Shown: positions 48,101 through 60,100 of the stretch, in pieces | Layout of the letters: the number at the start of each line of letters is the position of its first letter | Numbering within the stretch: the first letter of the stretch is position 1 | NCBI RefSeq assembly: GCF_945859705.1 | Contig: NC_079134.1 | Coordinates: forward strand, 154,167,718-154,231,717 | DNA: 64,000 nucleotides | Reading direction: 5' to 3' | Source of the DNA: Episyrphus balteatus | Lineage: Eukaryota > Arthropoda > Insecta > Diptera > Syrphidae | The notes under the pieces: model-generated | Database searches by the model: none | Told to the model about the DNA's origin: nothing | What the model saw: the letters and a program-made list of their open reading frames with translations, nothing else | Translations under genes and position numbers: made by a program

Positions 48101-51100
48101 TTAGGAATAAGTACTAACTGACTATTTAACTGACTATTGAAAAATTGGCCCTAAGTTTTAAATTTTCAAAAAAGAAAAGCACACTTTTGTATTAAAAAAA
48201 AAAAATATAAAATTGATTGAAGAAATTTTGAGCTTTTTGTTTTTATGTGTCTTATACTAATTTCTAATGTAGCATACCAAACTTTAAAGTTGAAAAAGTG
48301 TTTTTTTTAGAAAAGCTTGATTTTATAACTCAAATTTAATTTCGGATCAATGAAACTATAACAAAGTAAATAAATTTAAGTGTGAATATACAAATCTGAC
48401 TGTTAAAAATAAAAAGAGTTCTTTTTATAAATCTTAAAAATACAAAATTTATTTAGTTAAGCAAAACATAATTCCATTACCTACTCCAAAATAAAATTAA
48501 AACTAACTTTTCATATCAGTGGAAGAAACACCCTTTCACTTTGAACATTTTTGTATAAACTCTTTCGGTTCTTGGTTATCATATTAACTGTTATCATATT
48601 AACTGTTATCATATTAACTAGTTATCATACTAACTGGTAGGTTCTAGTTGCAAATCCTCTCATTGCATTAAAAAAAATACCTTGTACTTGAAAAATTAAA
48701 ATATACATTATTGATTCTTTATTTTTGTATGACAAATTTAACTACAGTACCATTATTTTAAACATTATATTATATATATTAGATATTTTAGCAGTTTTTG
48801 GGGAGAGCGGGTCTAAAAGTATCACTTTTTGCACTTTTTTGAAAATAAATCCACAAAATCTTTACAAAACTAAAAAGCCAATTTAAAAAAAATGCACTGT
48901 TTTTTTTTTAAATAAACAGTCTCTGTTGCAATACCAAATAAAAAGTTTATAAGACTCAAAACTCACAATCAGCGGAATTTGGGGCCAAACAACCAAATTT
49001 TTGCCAAAAAAACATGAGTAAACCTTATTTTAATGAAACCACAATGAAACACAAATAAGTTACATCTTATCCCGGCATGAAATTTTTCACATAAAATAAA
49101 TTAACGCTAAACTTAAATTTAAACAATTGTAGCCAAAAAAAAAAATAAAAACAAGACACTCAGAAATGTATCTTTTTTCTATTTAATAAAAAGAACAAAA
49201 AAAAAAACAAAAATGTTACAAAAGTGCTTTTTTGCAACTGAAGAGATGGCTATGGAAAAGACAAATATTTTTCTTTTTCACGGAATTCTTAATTCTAAGA
49301 GGAACAGTGTTTGTTTTAGTTGTTACTTCAAATCCCGCTCATCCCTACTCAAAAAATATACATACATACATACATATACAAATATACAAAGGATTATAAA
49401 CATTTTTAGAGTGGTCGTTTCGGATCTCAGCATTATTATGAAATACTAAAAAAAAATACGTATACGCCACAGTGCACATTGATAACCTACAAATAATGTG
49501 ACCTACAATTTTGTTTTAGATGCTAATGTTAACACACCCTAATCCAGATTAAAAAAAAAAAAAACATTTGCCTTAAGAATTGAATAACATGTAAATCTTC
49601 TTGTCGTCAGTTTAAACAAAGAAATAAAAAAAACAAAAAAACTTTCATATAAAAAAATTCTTCAGCCTCTTTAGTTTTCATTTTTTTGTAAGTATGACAA
49701 AAAACAAAAACAAAACATGAATAATTCTTTAATTAAAAACTATCCATTAATTTAGATTTGATTCAAAACATTATTTCTAAAATAAATTTGAATTTCAAAA
49801 ACCATTTTATATGCAAATATTTTTTCGCATTTTTGAAAAAAAAAAATTTTGAATTTATTTGTTCAAGAAAAAAGGTGTAGTTAAAAAGAAGGAAATAAAG
49901 TTTTCTCGCTTTTAACTGAATTTTTTTAATGCCATATATTCTTATTTTGGTCTGAAATTCAGAGGTATTTTTCAAAACCCATTCTATCCATATTTGTTTT
50001 GGATATTACTCTAAAACTAAGACCCTCAGATCACGATTTCTGGACTTAAACTGTAGGGAATCCTAATTGAATCAATCCTGCATTTAAAAAAAGTACTAAA
50101 AAATGTTTCGTTTACGAGTTACAAGTTTTTCTCGATTTACTTGAAATAAAAAAAGTGGATAAAATGGGTTTTTTTATTCTGATCCACACAATTAACTACA
50201 TTAAAATTTGAATCGTGTCAACCCGTATTAAACTTCTAAAACTTGCCATTACAGCACACAAAATTAATACCGCGATCCAATTACATAAGTTTTATTTCAG
50301 AACTTAATCATATTTGTCGCTTCACCTGCAGCAAAAAATATTTTGAGTTTACAAAGTTTATATGAGATCCAACTTTTCGTCGTTTTTGACAAACAACTAA
50401 AACACTTATTCCAAAAATGCTTTACTGCACAAGAGCACAAGGAAACTTAATTCCTTATGAAGTGAGCAGTTTAAAGTTCTTCAAATTGTGTGGATTGGAT
50501 GCGTTGGGGATGGGATTCCAACCCAATATTAACTTGTTTAAAGAGCAAAGAACTTTTGCAACGACTTCAAAGTTAAACTTTATTACATACACGTCAGTAA
50601 ATTAGGGAATTTTCGATATTTTGTTGAGAAGTGTGTTTCAAACTATTTTCAATAACTGACAAAGTAAAAGTATAAGAACATAAAGGGTTTTGAATGGAAA
50701 ATTAAATCACAGTATGTATCTTGAAAACCTTTGGTAATTCAATGCTATTTGCTCGACACTAGTTACAAAAAAGAAAATGCAAGGAAAGAATTTTTCTGTT
50801 GAAGATTTTTTTATGTCAAAAATATGAAAGCAACGAATAAACTTACCTTATAGCAACATAACGCCAAATAGCAAGTGTCACTGTCAGACCAATTGAAATT
50901 GTGTGCAGGATTTGTGTGAAATGCATGTGAAATAAAAGATACACAGCCCACGCATAACGGAAATCCTTTTCACCTAAAAATTTAAACAATACAAATTTAA
51001 AAAATTGACCAATAAATAAAATGCAAAAATAGAAAACAGAAAATATAAATAGAAAGTAGAAAATGGAAAATAGAAAATAGAAAATAGAAAACAGAAAATA

Positions 51101-54100
51101 GAAAATAAAAATAGAAAATAGAAAATAGAAAACAAAAAATAAAAAATAGAAAATAGAAAATAGAAAATAGAAAATAGAAAAAAGAAAATAGAAAATAGGA
51201 AATAGAAAATAGGAAATAGAAAAAATAGAAAAAAGAAAACAAAAAACAATAAATAGAAAATAGAAAACAGGATATAGAAAATAGAAAATAATAGAAAATA
51301 GAAAAAAAAAAAAAAATAGAAAATAATTGAAGTTAAATTAAATACTCACCAGGTGACACAACATACATGTATGTTGCAAATGGTATATATTCAATCATAA
51401 CAAACATATCAGCAACAGCTAACCATTTGAGAATTTTGCTAATAGGTGCCTTGGACATTTCCTTTTTCGTCAGTACAATAATATTCAAAATATTTGCTAT
51501 AGTGCCAAACACGCAAATCTGTAAAATAATGGGTAAATAAGGTCAAATTTGAAATAATGGCATATTTGAAAAATGACTATATGACAGTAAAAAGTTGGCA
51601 CATACCTAATAATAAAATATTTCTACTAAAAACAATAGAAAAGAAAGGTTATCATTTAACACAGTACTGTGATAATTTACTACATACATAAATGTTTGCC
51701 AAAAAAACTCAATGAAAAAAGCACTAATTATAAAGATTAATTGCAAGGACATTTTCTTAAAAAATGATAGACAGTCCTTTTTGTTTTCATAAATCATAAT
51801 CGACTTTACTCCTGACATAATTTTTTTGTTTAATTTAAGGACAAATCTTTTTCAAACGTTTGGCATTTATAACACAAAAGAAAAATATAAATAATCCTTT
51901 AAGTTAAAATTAATTAGACAATTATTTATCAAATACAAAAAAATAACTTCTTTGTGAAATATGTCCTCGCAGAGTCAAAATAAAAAATAATATTTTTTTT
52001 TCTTGGAATCCCAACTGACATACTAATTTATTAAGAAAAATTACATTGTGATATATTTTATAATAAAAGGATTCCGTTTAATTTTTAACCTGAGATTTAT
52101 TAATTATTAAAATCGACTCATTAAATTGAATATCCTTTCTTGTTTTTTTTTCACTCACTCGGTAAGTGAAGTAAATTAATGAAAACAGACAATCAATTAT
52201 ATTATCCAGGGACAACATGCAAGGGTATTTCTGTCACAGTCTTTGTTGGTTTCTTTATTGTAAACAAAAAAAATACATAACAACCAGATCTAGGTGGAAT
52301 CCTTTCATTATGGAAAGAAATCCTCATTAATTAACCTAATTTTAAGGTCTTTTCCTTAGGATTTTTTTTGATATTTCATAATTTGTATTTTTGTAAAGAA
52401 AAAGTATCAACATTTCCATTGTCTCTTTGAAAATTAACTTCAAAATCATGTTAAAATGATGACAAAAATATTACAGAAAGAAATTCTTGTTTGATATATT
52501 CAACTCAACAACGAAATATTCATGAAAACACACAAGAGAAAATATTTGCATCGATTTCGCTTGTCAAAATGCAAAATTTTATGTTTACATTTTGCAATCT
52601 TCTTCATAAAAATAATTGCCTTAAAAGAGAACAATTTCTTCATCTATGATTCTATTTCAAAGAATGTCCTTGTGTCAAATATAACGATAAAAATAACTTT
52701 ATGCAATGACGTTGGTTATTATAGTCATTGCTTTGGAATAATAAAGGATCAACAATCTAGGTGCTTATTCTTGGAAAACTCGGATACAAATACTCTGCAA
52801 AACGAGTCTTTAGATTTGGTAAAAGGCAATAATCGATGCATGTATCTATACGACATACTTTCAATATGCATGGAAATGTTATAACAGTCATATATGCAAT
52901 ATTGAATATCCTTTGGCAATTTTTGTTTCATATAGGTAGTTTATTCTTTTGAAAAATGCTTACAACTTACATATATCGTGTTCTACTTATTGTAAAAGTA
53001 TTGACTTTTTGCCTTTGTAAAGGTATTTTATTGCGACGACACAACATGAATTCACTAATTAAAGGGCTCCTTTCACTTTTTCAAACAAACAAGAAGTCCT
53101 TGTATTTACTTGAAATACTCGTATGTTTTATACGTTCTTACTGTTAACATTTATAAAATAAAATAAAATAAAATCGATATTATGTAACAACCAAATACAA
53201 TATCATGAAGAAATGTGGATAAAACTGGGATTCACGTTTTTTGTTTTCAGTTTGTTTAAGAGTTGAATCTAGTGTTCTTGGATTTGATGTTTTTATTTAA
53301 TAACAAATGTTAAGACTTTCTCGTGTCCGTTAGAAAATTATTTTTAATCCAGATATTTGTTCGACATTCCATAGCTATCATCAGTTCAACAGTCTTCTGT
53401 TTTCTTATCAGGTTTATTAAAATACAAAATTGAAATTCCAGTTATTGTTTTGATGATTTTCCATGGTAATACATATATTTTTACTTAAAAAGCAGGTTTT
53501 GTATGCATCTTTAAAGTTTAAGCCTACACGTTCACTGTGGCGTATGCGTACTATTTTTTCTTAAATATTGTTTTTTTGCTTAAGAAAAAAAAGTTATTTT
53601 GTTAATTAATTAGTGTAACTGTTGACTCTTGTGACACATTTTCTAACCATCGACATTTTAAGTGCAGAAAATATTAAAGTATTATTTCAATTCCTATTTC
53701 GTTTTGATAAATAAAATTTCAAATTTAAATTCGAATATTTACGTTGTTTATGTTTTTCTCTCTTTTTCATAAAATATGAACTCTCAAGATTAAAAAAATA
53801 TTAAATACATGATTGGGTCGTACGAATTACCTCGTAAAGTTCAAGCTGTGCAAATTTTTAAAACTTTGGACAATCTTATTTAAAAAAAAAAAATAAAATT
53901 CATTATTCAAAGAAAAACAAAAAGTACTCAACTTGATTTCTTTTATAAAGATGCGTTTTAAGAAAAAATAATTTGAATTAGGAGTTATATTAAAAATATT
54001 TTTTTAAGCTAATTTAAAAAAATAAAAACATACATAATTAATTCGGTATGCCATTTTGTAGGAATATTTAATGAGCATCTAAGACTGTCCTATTTAAGAA

Positions 54101-57100
54101 AAAGCGAACAACTTTTTTTTTAATTCACAATAGTGGTATTTTCTTTTTTGAAACAGTAGGTATATATAACTAAGAAATTTACCTCTTAAATACCAAAGTG
54201 GAGTTAGAATTTTTATTGAAATTATAATTCTTTACGAGTGTTTGTTCGGTGTAAAAATTGAAATTTAGAATAAACTAGTGATTTTAGCACCAATTAGTTC
54301 TCATAATTGTCAAATATGGTGTTACTGTGAATCTAATAATTTTAAAAGGAATGTTCACACTTATAAGAAAAAAGAGAACGAGTACGATAATTAAGGCGAC
54401 AAGAATTAATAGCAGTATTTTGTAGAGGAGTTCAATACAATCATTTTTTACTATGGGAGGGGGTGTCTATCTCCCCCGTTTAGGCGGGAGGGGCAATTTT
54501 CTTAAATATGACGTAAAATACATAGTAAAAATATTAAAAACCAACGGCAACACTTTTAAATTATTACAATTACTAATTTAAATTTGGTGAAAAAAGTTTT
54601 AAAAAAACCATTAAATACTATTTTTACCAAGACTGTGAATTTAAATATGAAATTAATCAATAAAATAAACTGCCTTAATAAATTTCTTATCACATACTGA
54701 AAACTATATGCTTCAATGCCTTATAGATTCCGAAGAAATTGAAAATAAGAAAATTACCTTTTTTATCAGATTTTCATTTTCTTGACTATTTTCGCCAATA
54801 TTAACATCTTTTTAACTCAAAAGTATCATGCCTGGCCCCACTAGCAGGTTCTCAGGATCTTAACTTCCTTTTGGATTTCTCTGTCCCGCTTCTCTTAGGC
54901 CATTTGAAGCTGGTCCTAAGAATCTCCCGATTTTTTTTTTATAAAAATGGTAAAGGTATGAAGTTCAAGGCGTATCAAAGTGAGATTTGCCTACACCCAA
55001 ACTCACACCCACCCCAAATCCTACAATAGTGAGCCAAAGCATATGGGTTGCAAGGGGGCATACTGCGTGCATGCAAATTTTGACTTTGAAGTTGATTATT
55101 TCGAGAAAAATTTAATGAAATAATTTGATTTAAAAACTAGAATTAAGTGTACAATTCTGGTTTTTGGAAAAAGGTATCATTCATAGCTGTAAGTGTTTGC
55201 GTTGTTTTTTAATAATTTTTTTGTATTTTACGTTATATTTTAGAAAATTGCTCCTCCCGCTTAAACGGGGGAGATAGATAGTAAAAAATGATTGTATTGA
55301 ACTCCTCTACAAAATACCGTTATCAATTCTTGTGGCCTAAGTTATCGTACTCTCCCCGCAAAAAGTTTTGATAAAAGTGAATTTCTGTGAGTGAGTGTTC
55401 ATATTCAACGACAAAACAAGAAACATTTTAAAAACAAAAGCCCAATATTTTTCTTGGATTTTTTGTTTGGCAACTTTTTTTACCCATTTATGAGGCTGTG
55501 TTTTTATTGCCAACTTTGTTTTGAGGCAAATACTTAAAACTTGAAATAAGCATTTTAGTAAGCGGGAAATTAAAAATAAGTTAATCTTAAGAAAAAAAAT
55601 TACTTGTTGTTTTTTAATCTAGTTTTTGAAAGCGATTTGATGGGTATTTTATAGTTTTTTTTTCAATGTTTATTATAATATTTTCGTTAAAATGCATCAA
55701 ATTGTTTTTAGGTAAAGCGGTTAAAAAATGGTCTGCATACAAATTTTTTTTTTAACTCATCTACTGCTATTATAATTTTTTTTTTTATTTTTTTTTTTCA
55801 TAATAATAGATATTTTTAGCATAGAAGCAAGTACAAGTAGCTTCGTGGGATCAAGTCATGCATTTATTAAAATTTTGCTTTAAAGATTCAAAAGCTATAA
55901 AAACGAATAATTAGGATTTTTTTTATATTGTTGTGCCCTCTTCCATACCTACCAGAGGAAATCGTCGTGCGTTGAACTCAGCACACTTCAATTGTAATGT
56001 TCACTTTGATTGTCCATTCGGATATTGTTTTGGGTCAATCAAAGTGCAATAAGACAATAATTGAATTGTGCTGACTCTTTAAACGTGCCGACGATTATCC
56101 ACTGAGGAAGTTGGGCTCGCGACTATCGGAATGACAAGACAAGTAGAGTCTCATTCAATACGTAAACCAGTAGAGTTGTTTAAATATTAATCCCTGCGAA
56201 TTCCCATAATATAACATCTTTCGATTGTTATAACATTGGCGCAGCCGGTCCGCGAACCTTTAAATCGCAATAAATAAAAAAATCAATAAATAAATAAATA
56301 AAATAATAAAAACAAAATAAAAATAACCAATAACTTTGTGTTGTGTCGACTTTTGGAAATTTTAAGTGATCACAGTGAATCATAGTTTTTTGCTTTTTCG
56401 AAAGAAAATAATTAATTAAATTCAAAGTGCAACATCAATTGGAATACGAAACCACAGTTGACAACGACTACACTATATTTATGTATGTACGTATGTCAAT
56501 AAGCAGGTAAGTATATTTCGTTTTTATTGAAGTTATACTTCTTATGGGAGGGTGGGTATGAAAATTTACTTTTTGACAAGAATGTCAAAGGGATTATGAC
56601 GCGATCACCCTGGGTAGCAGGGCTGTCGTTTCACCTTTAGAGTAGGCAGTACTTTAGTATTTAAAAATGCAGTACGCCGCAGTACGGCAAACATAAAACA
56701 CACAACACGTTGCAAGTAACATGTTTTATGTGGCAAGTTGCATGTGGCAAGTTGTATGTGGTAAGTCGCGTGTGGCAAGTTGCATGTGGCAAGCTGCATG
56801 TGGCAAGTTGCATGCGGCAAGTTGCATGTGGCAAGTTGCGTGTGGCAAGTTGCATGTGGCAAGTTACATGTGGCAAGTTGCGTGTGGGAAGTTGCGTGTG
56901 GAAAGTTGCATGTGGCAAGTTACATGTGGCAAGTTGCGTGTGGCAAGTTGCATGTGGCAAGCTGCATGTGGCAAGTTGCGTGTGGCAAGTTGCGTGTGGC
57001 AAGTTGCATGTGGCAAGTTACATGTGGCAAGTTACATGTGGCAAGTTGCGTGTGGGAAGTTGCGTGTGGAAAGTTGCATGTGGCAAGTTACATGTGGCAA

Positions 57101-60100
57101 GTTGCGTGTGGCAAGTTGCGTGTGGCAAGTTGCATGTGGCAAGCTACATGTGGCAAGTTGCGTGTGGCAAGTTGCGTGTGGCAAGTTGCATGTGGCAAGT
57201 TGCATGTGGTAATTTCCATGTGGCAAGTTGCCAGGGTTGCAAAAAGCTCACAGCTCAGCTCAGCTCAAAATTTGAGCTAGCTCACTTTTGAGCTAGGTAC
57301 CATAGCTCAGCTCATTTGAGCTGAGCTGAAACTGAGTTGAGCTGAAAGTAAGCGCCCCCAACTACCAAAGCTTATATCTCGGAATTTTGAAGAAAATGAA
57401 AAAAAAATTTTGTATGCCAAAAGGTAGCGGGGACTCTAACCTACATTTGGGTACAACTCTCATCCCTGTAGGTCCACGCGTTCTCAAACCGGGAGAACTT
57501 AAAAGTAAAAAAAAAAATAGGCACGATTCTGGAAAAATAGGCATGATGTGGCGGTTTAACATGGAAGGCGATTTTTAAAAATCTGACAATGTGCAAAGCG
57601 TAGGCCCATGACACAAGCTATCATTTGGCATCACTCCCAAAAATTGCTCTCAAGCGGTTTAGCTTCCAGGAGCGTTCAAAGATTCGGGGATTTTTCGAAA
57701 AAAAGTTTTACCTCAACTTTCAAACACGATTTTCTCGGAATTTTGAAAAAAATCGAAAAACCGGATTAGACCACTATCAGGTAGCTGATAATATAAGCTT
57801 TCATATGGCACCACTCCCCTGTCTCTAGATTAAAGCGTTAAAACGCCTATATCGCGGAATTTTGAAGAAAATTGAAAATAAAATTTTTGATGCCAAAAGG
57901 TAGCGGGGACTCTAACCTACATTTGGGTACAACTCTCATCCCTGTATGTCCACGCTTTCTCAAACCAGGAGAACTTAAAAGTAAAAAAAAAAATAGGCAC
58001 GATTCTGAAAAAATAGGCATGATGTGGCGGTTTAACATGGAAGGCGATTTTTTAAAAATCTGACAATGTTCAAAGCGTAGGCCCATGACACAAGCTATCA
58101 TTTGGCATCACTCAAAAAAATTGCTCTCAAGCGGTTTAGCTTCCAGGAGCGTTCAAAGATTCGGTTATTTTTCGAAAAAAAATTTTACCCCAACTTTCAA
58201 ACTCGATTTTCTCGGAATTTTGAAAAAAGTCGAAAAACCGGATTGTATCGGAATTTTTTTTTATGATAAAAAAAGAAATATTTTACTAAAAAAATTGAAA
58301 TATATTTACTATTAAAAAAACCAAGAGGAAAGATCACGAAAAATTATCTGTTTTATTTATAAAAATATCCATGTGTTAAAATAATTAAATTAATAACTAG
58401 AACCGAACATCTTAAGCTATGGTGTTTTATAAAAGTTTAATATATCTTCATATTTCATTATACTTTCCAAATAAAAATCAATGTATCCTCTCACCCATCA
58501 CAGCACAGCTCAGCTCAGCTCACTTTACCTTAGCTCACCCAACAGCTCAGCTCAGCTCAGCTCACTTTCAGCTCAGCTCACTTTCAGCTCAGCTCACTTT
58601 CAGCTCAGCTCACTTTCAGCTCAGCTCACTTTCAGCTCAGCTCACTTTCAGCTCAGCTCCAATGAGCTGAGCTGTGGTACAAAGCTCAAAAGTGAGCTAG
58701 CTCAAAATTTGAGCTGAGCTGTGAGCTGAGCTTAGCTCACTTTTGAGCTTTGTAGCAACCGCAAGTTGCATATTGCAACTACTAGTGCTGAAGCACACAC
58801 AATTCTCATAAAATTACCATATCGCACATTTTATGCGCAATTCATTTACTTTCGTTAAGTATATACCGTACCTTCTGAACCGCACAACATGAGTAAATTT
58901 CACAGAATAAATTGAAAACTACATGGACGCAAGGAGGATGAAAAAATTAATTTATTGTTCACTTGATAAAAATGTAAAAAAACGAAGTGTGGATTAATTA
59001 ATTTAATAATAGAAATTAAAAATATCAAATGAAATTCATTTACATATACTGAATGAGAAGTATAACTTCAGTCGCGTGTATTTTGTTTTGAATCGTTTTC
59101 GTTTTTTTTCACTTTTTGAAAAACGATCTACTTATTTTTTTAATTTTTTTTTTGCTTGAATTGTTTTATTATTACGGCCAGTAGATATACGTTAATTTTA
59201 GTTAATGTAGGTCAGTTTAAAACTTCGAGTTCGGGATAAGCAAATTAAATAAATACCTACGTTATATTGTTTGACTCCAAGTGACTAGTTTTTTTTTTAT
59301 AATTAACATAATTATGTGTCACACGACAAAAAGTGAAAAGGTTACAGCATGTGTAACCAAAGATTGGCAGACATTTCTTCCTCGAAAGGAGATTAATGTA
59401 AAAAATTTCTCAGAGAAAGTGGTTTGCAAATTCTGTAAGAAAACAAACCACAAAAGTGCTTATTGCAGGTTTAAGAGAAATACTTCTTTCCACAATACCT
59501 GTTAGGCACATGGACAACCTCAAAGAACACTTTCGTTACCCAAAGGTCAATTAGAAGCGGCAAACCCGCAAAAGACTAGGGTACGATGCGATTGGTGTTC
59601 TAGGGTTGGACACTCTGAGAATGAGTGTAGATGTAAAAGACGATATTTTGTAAAATATGATTGGGTCAAAAACCCAACGTTACCAAAAAACAAACAGAAT
59701 GTCCCTTATCCATCCACTCAAATTACCAAATCTGCCAAAACGCCAATCCCCGTTGTTAAAACAAACAAAATTTATGATTTTCAAATACCTTCAGTTTTTA
59801 ACTACATTTTTTTCATTTCACAATTGTTAGTATTCACTAAATGTTTCGATATGATTTATGAATTTTATTCAAAAATTCATAAAATCATCATCGAAGTGAA
59901 AAGTAAATTTAACAATAAAGAATCCAAGAAAAAAATGTATATAAAACTGCCATTTCCAAATGCTAAGAGAGGTAAAATTTTTGTTTTAATAGACGAAAAT
60001 GAAAAAGCAAGCTTTTTAGTAAGTAGTGCATTAAAAAATAATGCAAAAATACGAACTAAAGAAAAATGTAAAATAAAATTAGCTTCTGAAGGGATTGGCG

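Noticed and set aside
50974..51249. Phe/Leu/Ser-rich minus-strand frames resembling membrane proteins
   Set aside because: They translate the (ATAGAAA)n minisatellite within a GPCR intron.
56605..57291. Several long frames (up to 193 aa) on both strands with repeated Cys/His/Trp peptides
   Set aside because: They are translations of the 14-bp minisatellite, which lacks stops in most frames; no start context, no homology, no composition of a protein.
58419..58717. Plus-strand frames rich in Ala-Gln-Leu-Ser
   Set aside because: Translation of the AGCTC subterminal arrays of a hAT-like element.
56624..58800. CAGGGCTGTCG as the start of a further hAT enclosing the minisatellite
   Set aside because: No matching right end with an 8-bp duplication could be found near 58780-58800.
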